DNA from: Candidatus Nanosyncoccus alces
GTDB taxonomy: Bacteria > Patescibacteriota > Saccharimonadia > Saccharimonadales > Saccharimonadaceae
Length of the DNA: 64,000 bases
Assembly: GCF_004138395.1 (NCBI RefSeq)
Contig: NZ_PRLM01000001.1
Coordinates: forward strand, 112,315 to 176,314
Direction: 5' to 3'
Under the pieces are notes generated by a model. That model did not search any database. It saw only the letters and a list, made by a program, of their open reading frames with translations, and was not told where the DNA came from. The translations under genes and the position numbers were made by a program. Positions 44,571-52,648 of this stretch are shown here, one piece after another. The stretch's first letter is position 1. Each line of letters begins with the position of its first letter.

Positions 44571-45452
44571 TTAGGCGGTCGCATAATCTTTTTCGCGCCA
44601 GGAATACCACTTGCCGTTGACAATCAAGCTTTCCATGATGAGGATAGCAGTGATTATTCCGGTGTCGTCATATTGGTACAATTTGCGGAACTTGAAGTAA
44701 TCGATAGTCCACATTTCGCTGGCACGACAGATTTCATGCTCGCCGGTTTCGTCGACGTATTTGGTGCGAAACTCGCATAGTGCCATAGCCTTGATTTCTT
44801 TGGCGGAAGCGCCTTCAAAGGTGGTTGCCATGGCGGGCAAAGAACCTTGGACGTTTTGACTATCGTAGCCGAGTGTAGTTAGGATAGCTGACACTTTGTC
44901 TGCTGCGTAAAGCAGTCGGCCAGAGAAATCGCGTCTTTCATCCATGTTGTGCTGCAGTTTGCGAACATTCTCTTCAAAGAGCGTTTCATGGTTTGGAGAG
45001 CTTTGGGCAAAAGCGCGTAGATAAATTCTTTCGGTGCGGGCTAAGCTTTTGTCATTACGGTTACCGTTGTCAGCGATGTCGCCGATAATGTTCTCTGGTA
45101 GGTCGTGCCGGCGGGCGACTTCGAGAATTTCACGATAGGTGAAACCGTCCTCAGCTTTGTCGAAAGATGGTCCATAGCGGTAAGAAAGCACGCGATCTAT
45201 AATGGTTTGCATTAGGTTGGTATGTGCAGACACAGACTCTGGCGCAAGCTGCTTGGGTGAGAAATGGCCATATCTAGTAGTGCAGCATCTGGGCACAAAA
45301 CTTGATTTTATAATACATTCAAGTTGTTGGACGATGCCTAAGATTTCTTTTGCTGAGCACGATGGAGCAAAATACGGGCTACTAGAAATGCTTTCCTCGC
45401 TGTCTATAATGCGGTTGAATTCACTAAATAGCTTAGTAGTTTCGATATTAAT
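44571..45452 (-). CDS. HD-domain hydrolase, possibly phase-variable
   Basis: About 293 residues. HD-type metal-binding residues: His in SVSAHTNLMQTII and the pair RHDLPENIIGDIADN, as in YfbR-like HD phosphohydrolases that act on nucleotides; the rest of the chain is not recognised. Start is unusual: in frame there is a TAG just upstream, then GTG 45461, which overlaps the AGGAGG Shine-Dalgarno itself and cannot use it; the codon at proper distance (8 nt) is ATT 45452. I give the ATT start; the GTG start would add 3 residues. Its promoter carries a nine-C run in the spacer. It is separate from thyA by a terminator. Confidence 0.75.
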   Translation of the reverse strand: MNIETTKLFSEFNRIIDSEESISSSPYFAPSCSAKEILGIVQQLECIIKSSFVPRCCTTRYGHFSPKQLAPESVSAHTNLMQTIIDRVLSYRYGPSFDKAEDGFTYREILEVARRHDLPENIIGDIADNGNRNDKSLARTERIYLRAFAQSSPNHETLFEENVRKLQHNMDERRDFSGRLLYAADKVSAILTTLGYDSQNVQGSLPAMATTFEGASAKEIKAMALCEFRTKYVDETGEHEICRASEMWTIDYFKFRKLYQYDDTGIITAILIMESLIVNGKWYSWREKDYATA

Positions 45453-45494
45453 GGTGAACACCTCCTATAAATGTGCTCCACCCTTCTTGGGACG

Positions 45495-45523
45495 ATTATA
45501 AGTCATACGGGGGGGGGTGTCTA
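45495..45523 (-). promoter_or_regulatory. Promoter with poly-C spacer (HD-domain gene)
   Basis: Minus strand: TAGACA (45518-45523), 17-nt spacer made of nine C (45509-45517) plus GTATGACT, then TATAAT (45495-45500). A homopolymer in the spacer means slippage would change the -35/-10 distance from the optimum. Confidence 0.75.
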
Positions 45524-45555
45524 GAAGAAAAAAATGTTGAAAAATGACTTTGCCA

Positions 45556-45584
45556 TTGACATTTTTGTTAAAGTGTGCTATAAT
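45556..45584 (+). promoter_or_regulatory. Consensus promoter of the sortase-like gene
   Basis: TTGACA (45556-45561), 17 nt, TATAAT (45579-45584) with TG one base before the -10; perfect sigma-70 consensus, divergent from the HD gene promoter. Confidence 0.75.
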
Positions 45585-45614
45585 TAAAGTGTTAAGTCAT
45601 ATTTGGGAGTTAGA

Positions 45615-46247
45615 ATGGCGAGACGCCTTTTTTTGTTATTATTTTCGGCTTTTGTGGGAATTTTTGGTGCTCCCGAAATATTGATGGCATCGGATGATTT
45701 TGCTTTGATGGGGTTAGATAATGCCGGTGTAACTGAAATTGTGCCAATAATAGTCGAGGAGCCAGTAGCGGCTGAATCCTCAAAAGCTGAGGTGGTTGCC
45801 TATGAAAAGCCGAACGAGGTGACGCCGATTTATGTGGCTCCGAAAAATTCTATTTCTGTTGCTGGTCGGGTGTTAGATATTGTGGATGTGGCAGATACTG
45901 CGGTGGATTCGGGCAATCATGTAAATAAATATGGTGAGAGATTTTTGTATGGCCACAATACGGCAGGCGTGTTTGGGGGATTAGTTAATCTTGGTGTAGG
46001 TAGTGTATTCGATGTAACTTATGGTGGAGAGACGACGAGGTATCAGGTGGCAAAAGTGATGATTTTTGAGAAGAATCGTGATAGAGGGTCTTTACAGTTG
46101 AATGGAGCAGGTAGCTATATGAAATCGGTGGCCAATGCTCGCAGCGAGAACGTGCAATATGATTTGTCTTTGATGACTTGCTATGGAACGAGCTATGGTG
46201 ATGGGGACGCTTCGCACAGATTTGTGATTTTTGCTAATGCAATGTAG
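45615..46247 (+). CDS. Secreted sortase-like protein
   Basis: 210 residues from ATG 45615 (GGGAG upstream). A signal peptide (about 1-24, RRLFLLLFSAFVGIFGAPEI) precedes a linker and a sortase-type barrel (about 75-210): His in FLYGHNTAGVFGGL, Cys in LSLMTCYG, Arg in ASHRFVIFANA, the His-Cys-Arg triad in the right order. It lacks a C-terminal anchor. It could be a second sortase or a sortase-fold enzyme with another role. Promoter is a perfect consensus; next gene is CotH-like. Confidence 0.72.
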   Translation: MARRLFLLLFSAFVGIFGAPEILMASDDFALMGLDNAGVTEIVPIIVEEPVAAESSKAEVVAYEKPNEVTPIYVAPKNSISVAGRVLDIVDVADTAVDSGNHVNKYGERFLYGHNTAGVFGGLVNLGVGSVFDVTYGGETTRYQVAKVMIFEKNRDRGSLQLNGAGSYMKSVANARSENVQYDLSLMTCYGTSYGDGDASHRFVIFANAM

Positions 46248-46270
46248 ACATAGATTTTAAGCGGATATGG

Positions 46271-46282
46271 TAAAATAAATAT
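46271..46282 (+). promoter_or_regulatory. Leaderless promoter of the CotH-like gene
   Basis: TAAAAT (46271-46276) ends 6 nt before the ATG at 46283. Confidence 0.55.
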
Positions 46283-47563
46283 ATGAAAATTTGGGAGCGG
46301 AAGAATGCGGTGGCAGTAGATTTTTTGCTTGTGGCATGTCTGACGCTGCTGATTGCGATTTGGAAGAGTGGAGAATATGGAATTGTCCAGAATGACAGTG
46401 GGCTGCCAGAAATTGAAATAGTTATGGCAGACGGTGTGACGGCGAATGATATTTGGGAGGGCGGAAAGGATGTCAAATATCAGGATAATGTTTTGAGCTT
46501 GGTTACCGATGACGAAGTAAGGGAATTTAACGGAGTGGAAGTGAAAGGGCGCGGTAATGCAACGTGGGTAATGAGCAAGAAGCCGTATCAGTTTAAGTTA
46601 AAACAAAGGACGAATTTATTGGATTTAGGAAAAAATCGAAAGTGGATTTTGCTGGCAAATTATAATGATGCGACTAATTTGAGAACCGATGTAGCGTTCT
46701 ACGTCGAGTGGCTGATAGGAGAAGATTTTGCCTACCGGGGAGAATTTGTCGAGTTATATATGAATGGCGAGTATTTGGGGTTATACTATTTGACGCGAGG
46801 AATAACCGTAGGAAAGAATGCAGTAGATTTGAAGGATCCTCTTGGGGTACTAGTGGAGCTTGATAATGTTTACGCGCGAGCCGAAGACAAATACTATGTT
46901 TCGAGTAATGGTGAGCATTTGACGGTTAAAGATATGATAGATGAAACTAAGAGAGATGAAGCGATGGCGGATTTTTTGATAGCCTTCAATAAATTGGAAG
47001 CGGCGGTGAAGGAAAAAAATTATGATGAGATAGTGCGGTTGGTCGATATAGAATCTTTTGCTAAATATTATTTGATTGAAGAGTTTTTGGCGAATCCAGA
47101 CGGGTATTTTACGAGTCAATATTTCTACAAGGATGGAGTGGGCGATAAGATTCACGCAGGTCCGGCATGGGATTTTGACATTGCAATAAATAATGTTCGG
47201 GTACGAGATTATTTTGCGCCGGATTGGGAAATGACGGCTACAGAAAAGGCGGAGGAGTATTGGGATGTAACGGAACAATATCAACAGTGGTCACGGCTTT
47301 TTGCCAGGTTAATAGAGCTCCCAGAGTTTAGGGAAGAAGTGAACTTAGTGTTTAGGGAGAATATGTCTGGACATAAAAAAGAGCTGTTGTCTTGGATATT
47401 TAGGCGAGCGGCAAAAATTTATAGTGCGTCGATGAAAGAAAACGAAAAGTGGGGTAAGGGGAGTTTTGTAAGGGGAGTAAAGGATTTATTAGACTGGGTG
47501 GATAAGCGGTACGACTATTTCGAAAAAGAATACGGATGGACTCTAAACGAAGAAATTTTATGA
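46283..47563 (+). CDS. CotH-family protein (CotH kinase-like)
   Basis: 426 residues. N-terminal membrane anchor (about 11-27), then the CotH domain: EVKGRGNATW, KKPYQFKLKQ, KWILLANYNDATNLRTDVAF, and the DxD metal site in HAGPAWDFDIAIN. CotH proteins of Bacillus spores are atypical protein kinases; bacterial homologues outside spore formers are often on the cell surface. Here it is an exported, membrane-anchored form in a non-sporulating lineage. Substrate unknown. Confidence 0.87.
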   Translation: MKIWERKNAVAVDFLLVACLTLLIAIWKSGEYGIVQNDSGLPEIEIVMADGVTANDIWEGGKDVKYQDNVLSLVTDDEVREFNGVEVKGRGNATWVMSKKPYQFKLKQRTNLLDLGKNRKWILLANYNDATNLRTDVAFYVEWLIGEDFAYRGEFVELYMNGEYLGLYYLTRGITVGKNAVDLKDPLGVLVELDNVYARAEDKYYVSSNGEHLTVKDMIDETKRDEAMADFLIAFNKLEAAVKEKNYDEIVRLVDIESFAKYYLIEEFLANPDGYFTSQYFYKDGVGDKIHAGPAWDFDIAINNVRVRDYFAPDWEMTATEKAEEYWDVTEQYQQWSRLFARLIELPEFREEVNLVFRENMSGHKKELLSWIFRRAAKIYSASMKENEKWGKGSFVRGVKDLLDWVDKRYDYFEKEYGWTLNEEIL

Positions 47564-47601
47564 TATTATAGATTTATAAACATAAGCATAAAGGAGGTAA
47601 A

Positions 47602-48552
47602 ATGTGCACAGGCGTGAGGTTTAGCGACGATAAGGGAGAGATGTATTTTGGAAGGAATTTGGATTGGTCGGTACCGTATGGGCAAAAGGTGGTGATTACG
47701 CCACGTGGATATAAATACAATTCGGCGTTTCTGGGAGAAATGGCTATGAAGGCCGGTGCAGTAATCGGCATGGCGATTGTGGCAGAGAATACGCCTCTAT
47801 ACTTCGATTGTGCCAACGAATCTGGACTAGCGATTGCAGGGTTAAATTTCCCGGGTTATGCTAAGTATGCCGACGCGGCGGTGGATGGTAAAACGAATGT
47901 TGCCGCGTATGAGTTCCCGCTTTGGGTGGTGGCGAATTTTACTACTGTAGATGAAGCGGAAAAAGCTTTGAAAGAAGTAGCGATTGTGGCAAAGCCGATC
48001 AATGAACAGTACCCAGTGTCGCAATTGCACTGGATTATTGGCGATGCAAAGCGTTCAATTGTCGTTGAATATACTGAACGTGGTATGGAAATCTTCCATA
48101 ATGACGTAGATATTTTGACGAATCAGCCAGGTTATGGATGGCACCAAGAGAACTTACGCAACTATATGAATTTGTTCCCGCAAATGCCAAAAGATGTGAA
48201 GTGGAATAAAGCTAAGATGACAGCGTTTGGGAGCGGTTCTTTGATGCGGGGCTTGCCAGGGGATTATTACTCTCCGTCTAGGTTCGTGCGAGTGGCATAC
48301 CTTAATACTCACTATCCAGTAAAGTCTACGGAAGAGGAAAGCGTTTCACGTCTGTTCCATACATTGACTGGAGTGGCGATGATAGACGGCGCAGCACAGA
48401 TGGCTGATGGCGCATGTGAAAAAACTATCTATACCGGTGGTTATTCAACTGCTACTAAAACTTATTATTATAATACGTACGAGGATCCCGCGATTCAGAA
48501 GGTGGCGATGGGCGATCACAATCTAGATACCGCAGATTTGGTGCAGATATAA
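47602..48552 (+). CDS. Choloylglycine hydrolase family protein (bile salt hydrolase-like)
   Basis: 316 residues; Ntn-hydrolase of peptidase family C59. Cys2 (MCTGVRF) becomes the N-terminal nucleophile after Met removal; also present are FGRNLDW (Arg/Asp), CANESGLAIAGLNFPGYAKY (substrate Asn), LTNQPGY and SPSRFVRVAYL (Arg). These match bile salt hydrolases of lactobacilli along the chain more closely than penicillin V acylases, but acyl-homoserine lactone or penicillin V activity cannot be excluded. No signal peptide, so it is cytoplasmic. AAAGGAGGT Shine-Dalgarno is the strongest in the window. Possibly acquired from a gut Gram-positive (inference). Confidence 0.9.
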   Translation: MCTGVRFSDDKGEMYFGRNLDWSVPYGQKVVITPRGYKYNSAFLGEMAMKAGAVIGMAIVAENTPLYFDCANESGLAIAGLNFPGYAKYADAAVDGKTNVAAYEFPLWVVANFTTVDEAEKALKEVAIVAKPINEQYPVSQLHWIIGDAKRSIVVEYTERGMEIFHNDVDILTNQPGYGWHQENLRNYMNLFPQMPKDVKWNKAKMTAFGSGSLMRGLPGDYYSPSRFVRVAYLNTHYPVKSTEEESVSRLFHTLTGVAMIDGAAQMADGACEKTIYTGGYSTATKTYYYNTYEDPAIQKVAMGDHNLDTADLVQI

Positions 48553-48569
48553 TAAAGATAAGAAGAAAT

Positions 48570-48597
48570 AAAGCCTCTGCATGGGCGGAGGCTTTTT
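48570..48597 (+). terminator. Terminator after the bile-salt-hydrolase-like gene
   Basis: AAAGCCTC (48570-48577) / GAGGCTTT (48588-48595), followed by T. Confidence 0.8.
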
Positions 48598-48606
48598 GAT
48601 GTCTGA

Positions 48607-48990
48607 CTACCAAAGGTCAGTTGGGGGGTCATTATTTTGACTGCTGGGTTCTCCTATCGCAAAGAATGAACATGCGAATGCAATTAAGAGTTTAAGCCAG
48701 AAGCCATGGATCGTGAATCCGGGCAACCACGCATCTAGTGCCCATAAGGATAACACCTTAGAGAAAATAATGATCACGAATCCCAGAATGGACCAAGAAC
48801 AGCTTTCGAAAATCAATCCTCCAGCAGTTATCAGCATGCCGAGGGCGGCGATGGCGAAGTTGATCAACCACAACAGGATAGTTGCGATAGCCAGTGTGCC
48901 AAAATTTTCGATCTGTACTTGTTCTGGGAATATGAGCGTGGAAATCCATAACACGAACCCCGAAATGATAAGGTTCAACAATCGTCTCAT
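48607..48990 (-). CDS. Four-TM protein of the phage_holin_4_2 (PF04020) type
   Basis: 127 residues with four hydrophobic segments (about 7-21, 31-52, 56-78, 96-113). The C-terminal LDAWLPGFTIHGFWLKLLIAF resembles the LLPGF.v.GFW..l motif of this widespread membrane family, named after holins but chromosomal and of unknown function. Start ATG 48990 has AGGGAGG 10 nt upstream and TGCTATAAT before it. It is transcribed toward the bile salt hydrolase gene. Confidence 0.72.
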   Translation of the reverse strand: MRRLLNLIISGFVLWISTLIFPEQVQIENFGTLAIATILLWLINFAIAALGMLITAGGLIFESCSWSILGFVIIIFSKVLSLWALDAWLPGFTIHGFWLKLLIAFACSFFAIGEPSSQNNDPPTDLW

Positions 48991-49075
48991 GCGTTAGCAC
49001 CTCCCTTGAGACGGTATATGTTTTAATTATAGCACAAGTTGTTTGAAATGTCAATATGTGGTATGATATCGGTGT

Positions 49076-49151
49076 GGGGTGTTAGCTCAGCTGGTAGAGC
49101 GCCTCAATGGCATTGAGGAGGTCAGGAGTTCGATCCTCCTACACTCCACCA
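49076..49151 (+). tRNA. tRNA-Ala(GGC)
   Basis: 76 nt with encoded CCA. Acceptor GGGGTGT/ACACTCC with G3-U70; anticodon stem CCTCA/TGAGG, loop ATGGCAT, anticodon GGC; T-loop TTCGATC. Promoter TTGTTT-17-TATGAT ends 8 nt before it. Reads GCC/GCU. trpS starts 26 nt after its 3' end. Confidence 0.95.
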
Positions 49152-49177
49152 TTATTAATTTAATGGTGGATTTTTAT

Positions 49178-50188
49178 ATGCAGACGATATTAACTGGGAT
49201 TAGATCTAACAGCGTGTTAACGCTGGGTAATTATTTGGGTGCGCTTTTGCCGATGGTAAGGTTGGCGAATAAGCATTCGGAGAGTTACAATATCAATATT
49301 TTTGTGCCGGATCTCCACTCGATCATTTCGGATGTTGACGGAGATTTGCGCGAGAATATCATTCGTACCATTAAGTATTATTTGGCGGTGGGGCTAAAAG
49401 TTAATGAAAATGTGCATATTTATCGGCAGAGTTATGTGCCAGCACATTCTGAGCTTTGCTGGATTTTGAATTGTGTGGCAACTATGGGCGAGACTTCCCG
49501 AATGATTCAGTACAAGGAAAAATCTAAAGGACAAGAAAGTTGCAATGTGGGGATATTTGACTATCCGATACTGATGGCAGCGGATATTTTGTTGTATGAT
49601 GCGACTTATGTGCCGATAGGTGAAGACCAGTTCCAACATATTGAGCTTACACGAAATTTGGCGATGCGTTTTAATAATCGGTTCGGAGAAATATTTACGG
49701 TGCCGGCTAAAACTTCCGAACAAATTAAGTTTATGGGGGTAAGTGACGGTATCAGGATTAGGGATTTATTAAATCCTGAGAAGAAAATGAGTAAGTCTAC
49801 TAAGGCGGAAAATTCCAAAATTATGTTAGACGATGAGCCAGCTAAGGCTGCCAAAAAGATAATGTCAGCGACGACGGATTCGTTGGGGAAGATAAAATTT
49901 GATATGTTTAATCAGCCGGGTGTGTCTAATTTGTTACAAATAGAGGCTTTGGTAAATGATGCGCCACTTCAGGATGTGATTAGCGTGTGGGCAGGTGAGA
50001 CAAGATATGGTGAGCTGAAGAAAAAGGTGGCGGAGAGTGTGTCTGGGATGTTGACGGATTTTCAGGCGAAGTTGGCTGGGATTTCGGATGAGCAAGTGTA
50101 TGAGTTGTTAGAAAACGGCGAAAAATATTCTAACGAAGTGGCAGGTGCTAAACTGTTAGAAGTGCAAAAGGCTTTTCATTTGCGATAA
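49178..50188 (+). CDS. trpS: Tryptophanyl-tRNA synthetase
   Basis: 336 residues from ATG 49178 (GGTGG 7 nt before; the open frame upstream runs into the tRNA). ILTGIRSNSVLTLGNYLGAL holds the HIGH-like motif (TLGN), YDATYVPIGEDQFQHIELTR is the TrpRS signature and EKKMSKS the KMSKS loop. It charges tRNA-Trp. It has no promoter of its own and may be read through from the tRNA-Ala gene. Confidence 0.96.
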   Translation: MQTILTGIRSNSVLTLGNYLGALLPMVRLANKHSESYNINIFVPDLHSIISDVDGDLRENIIRTIKYYLAVGLKVNENVHIYRQSYVPAHSELCWILNCVATMGETSRMIQYKEKSKGQESCNVGIFDYPILMAADILLYDATYVPIGEDQFQHIELTRNLAMRFNNRFGEIFTVPAKTSEQIKFMGVSDGIRIRDLLNPEKKMSKSTKAENSKIMLDDEPAKAAKKIMSATTDSLGKIKFDMFNQPGVSNLLQIEALVNDAPLQDVISVWAGETRYGELKKKVAESVSGMLTDFQAKLAGISDEQVYELLENGEKYSNEVAGAKLLEVQKAFHLR

Positions 50189-50202
50189 GATGATAGCAAA
50201 GA

Positions 50203-50231
50203 AAAATCCCGGTTGTAACAGCCGGGATTTT
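50203..50231. terminator. Bidirectional terminator between trpS and the HD gene
   Basis: AAAATCCCGGTTG / CAGCCGGGATTTT, 13 bp with one G-U, loop TAA. Confidence 0.88.
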
Positions 50232-50244
50232 GGGTGGGAGATGA

Positions 50245-51051
50245 TTATGCTTGCTCGTTGAGATAATTTTTGTCTTCGATGAGCCTTTTGAGCTCGTTTT
50301 CATCGTGAAGATCTGTGATGCCATTGTAAGTAGCCAACATATTATTCATGCTTTTGATAGTAGAGCGGATCAGGAATAGTATATTGGCTTCGCGTGGCCA
50401 TTTGGTTTTGGCCTTCTTGAGGGCCGGCAAGAGTAGGATAGAAGTTTCTAAGACATTCTTGCGGATGGCGCGTTGAGATAATTCCGGCATAGTCGTGATA
50501 TTATTCCAGCGGTCGAGACCCTTTCCGATGGTTGCGACTTTGTTCTCTGGTTTATCCTCGTCGATAAGCTGCTGGATATATCTTTGTTTCATCTCGTAGT
50601 CGCTCTCGCCTGGGTAGGCTCGAGACAAGGTCATGAGCCTGACGGCGGCTTTGACGACGGGACCCACCGGAAGATCTTCGGCCAGCTTGGCGACTTCGCT
50701 AGTAAATAACCTGGTACCGTCAGGGGCGCTCTCTTCGATTACATCGTGCAATAAAAGGGTGGCAAAGATATCGTCGTTCGGGATCTTTAAGCATTGAAAG
50801 GTGCAGGCCATAGATAAAGGATGGCTGATATATTGCTCACCGTTTTTGCGAATCTGGTCGCCATGTTTTTCACACATGTAACCCAAGGCGTCCATACTTT
50901 GTTCGAGACCGAGGTCGTCGAAATGGACTTTAAGACGAGTGCGCATTTTTGCTACTTTGATGTCGGACTGCTCAAGTTGTCGGCGACGTTTGTCGCGTTC
51001 GGCTTTAGGTAGTTTAGCAATAATTTCTTCTCTTTGCTCATAAAAAGTCAT
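50245..51051 (-). CDS. RelA/SpoT-like HD-domain hydrolase (hydrolase-only)
   Basis: 268 residues from ATG 51051 (AGGGAGG upstream). The HD region EKHGDQIRKNGEQYISHPLSMA and DIFATLLLHDVIEES corresponds to the (p)ppGpp-hydrolase domain of SpoT/Rel (RksGepYi.Hp...aALLHDvvED), and LDRWNNI to the later helix with Asp. There is no synthetase, TGS or ACT domain, so it is a small alarmone hydrolase or a related nucleotide phosphohydrolase. Substrate is inference. TATAAT-less upstream region; divergent from the pseudouridine synthase gene. Confidence 0.8.
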   Translation of the reverse strand: MTFYEQREEIIAKLPKAERDKRRRQLEQSDIKVAKMRTRLKVHFDDLGLEQSMDALGYMCEKHGDQIRKNGEQYISHPLSMACTFQCLKIPNDDIFATLLLHDVIEESAPDGTRLFTSEVAKLAEDLPVGPVVKAAVRLMTLSRAYPGESDYEMKQRYIQQLIDEDKPENKVATIGKGLDRWNNITTMPELSQRAIRKNVLETSILLLPALKKAKTKWPREANILFLIRSTIKSMNNMLATYNGITDLHDENELKRLIEDKNYLNEQA

Positions 51052-51105
51052 AAGAACACCTCCCTGTAAAAATACTCCCACCTGGCGATATTATAACATA
51101 TATGG

Positions 51106-51117
51106 TATAATTTGTAT
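51106..51117 (+). promoter_or_regulatory. Leaderless promoter of the pseudouridine synthase gene
   Basis: TATAAT (51106-51111) ends 6 nt before ATG 51118. Confidence 0.6.
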
Positions 51118-52008
51118 ATGATTGTAACAGGGAAGAAATTTAGCAAGCCAGAGATGTCGCGAGTGATTAATGGTGATCGAGAGTTGGCGGAGGTACCGGA
51201 AAAACCAGAAAAAGTGCGGCTTGATGTTTTGATGGGTGAATGTTACAAGAGCTATAATAGGTCATCTTTGCAAAAATTTATTGAGTTTGGGTTTGTGACG
51301 GTGAATGGCGAGATAGCCAAAAAGCCAAACCAGAAGTTTGAACGAGGAGTGAAGATTGACCTGAAGATTCCGGAGACGATGAAAAATGCCGATTTGGTGC
51401 CAGAGGTGATCTACGAAGATAAGGATGTAGTAGTGCTAAATAAGCCAGCGGGGCTTTTATCGATGCCACGGGCGCAGTATTGTCCGGAAAAGACTCTTGA
51501 GAATTACGGGCTATTGGTGCATCGGTTGGATCGTGATACGAGCGGCGTAGTGATAATGGCAAAAAGTCCAGAGGTGCAGGCATTTTTGAAGAAACAATTT
51601 CAAGACCGTACTACGCATAAAACTTATTATGCGGTAGTGTCTGGGCAACCGAAATTGGGTGCGGCGAAGATAGATTTACCGATAGCACGGGATTTGAAGC
51701 GCCCAACGACGTTTCGGGTGGATGCGAACGGTAAAGACTCGGAGACTTATTATGAAGTAATAAAGAGTAATGACAAATATTCTTTGATAGAGTTGAAGCC
51801 CACTACTGGGCGGACACATCAACTAAGGGTGCATTTGAAGTATTTGGGACACCCTATATTGGGGGATCCTTTGTATGGTGGAGAAAAAGCGGGCAGATTA
51901 TATTTGCATGCTAATAAGTTAGAGATTACTTTGCCGAATGGTAAAAGGATGGTTTTTGAGGCGAAAATGCCGAAAGAGTTTAAGGATGTTTTTCGAGAAG
52001 GTAAGTGA
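51118..52008 (+). CDS. RluA-family pseudouridine synthase
   Basis: 296 residues from ATG 51118, set by the -10 spacing. N-terminal S4 RNA-binding domain (about 32-85, RSSLQKFIEFGFVTVNGE) and catalytic domain with VLNKPAGLLSMP, HRLDRDTSGVVIMAKS (catalytic Asp) and TGRTHQLRVHLKYLGHPILGD. It resembles RluD, which modifies helix 69 of 23S rRNA, though RluC-type sites are possible. The delta'-like gene starts inside its last 26 nt. Confidence 0.93.
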   Translation: MIVTGKKFSKPEMSRVINGDRELAEVPEKPEKVRLDVLMGECYKSYNRSSLQKFIEFGFVTVNGEIAKKPNQKFERGVKIDLKIPETMKNADLVPEVIYEDKDVVVLNKPAGLLSMPRAQYCPEKTLENYGLLVHRLDRDTSGVVIMAKSPEVQAFLKKQFQDRTTHKTYYAVVSGQPKLGAAKIDLPIARDLKRPTTFRVDANGKDSETYYEVIKSNDKYSLIELKPTTGRTHQLRVHLKYLGHPILGDPLYGGEKAGRLYLHANKLEITLPNGKRMVFEAKMPKEFKDVFREGK

Positions 52009-52648
52009 GATTTTTGAAATAGCATTAAAAACTGGTACGGCGGTTTTTGTGGTGCCTAAAGATGTGACGGTTGAATTAAAGAACGCTATAGTTTTGCGGC
52101 CGGAGGAAAAAAGCGTAATTACAATAGAGCAAGTGCGGGGCGTGATTGGGAAAATTAGTACGCGACAGACTCATGATGTTTTTGTGTTAATCAGGCCAGC
52201 GGATACTATGAGCGAGGCGGCAGCAAATGCGTTTTTAAAGAGTTTGGAAGAGCCAAATGAAAAGGTTCATTTTGTTTTGGTTACGGATAGTCCGTCCCGT
52301 ATTTTGCCGACCATTTTGAGTCGAGCCGGGGTGTATTTTTTGCGAGATACACAGTTTTCTGAAGAGAAGATTGAAGCAAGCGAGAAAGATAAGGCTTTGG
52401 CGAAGAAATTATTGGTGGCTAAGCCAAGTGAACTGGTGGATGTGGTGGAGGAAATTTGTAAGAAGAAGGGTGGTGTAAGGGCTTATGCGATGGAGATCTT
52501 ACGGGTAGCGATAGAGATGTTGTATAAGTCGTATTTTTTGACCAAAAAAGAGACTTTTATTCATAAATTGCCAAAATTCTTACAGGCATATGAGAATGTT
52601 GCTAAAAATGGTCATGTAAAATTGCAAATTATAGCGTGTTTGTGCTAG
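51983..52648 (+). CDS. holB: DNA polymerase III delta'-like subunit (short)
   Basis: 221 residues from ATG 51983, overlapping the previous gene by 26 nt (TTTAAGG before it). The central region RPADTMSEAAANAFLKSLEEPNEKV.. and SRILPTILSRAGVYF is the delta'/gamma clamp-loader signature including the SRx arginine-finger motif. A P-loop is absent and the N-terminus is short; delta' normally has about 330 residues. It is likely the clamp-loader delta' reduced in this lineage. A C-terminal helical domain follows. Confidence 0.85.
   Translation, partial: RMFFEKVSEIFEIALKTGTAVFVVPKDVTVELKNAIVLRPEEKSVITIEQVRGVIGKISTRQTHDVFVLIRPADTMSEAAANAFLKSLEEPNEKVHFVLVTDSPSRILPTILSRAGVYFLRDTQFSEEKIEASEKDKALAKKLLVAKPSELVDVVEEICKKKGGVRAYAMEILRVAIEMLYKSYFLTKKETFIHKLPKFLQAYENVAKNGHVKLQIIACLC

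Noticed and set aside
43513..44610. Longer thyA reading frame starting at 44610
   Set aside because: The extra 44 codons span the promoter and Shine-Dalgarno of thyA and have no similarity to the family; ATG 44478 is preferred.
45509..45517. Poly-G run acting on the sortase-like gene on the plus strand
   Set aside because: It lies about 38 bp upstream of that gene's -35, outside its core promoter; its position in the spacer of the minus-strand promoter is the meaningful one.
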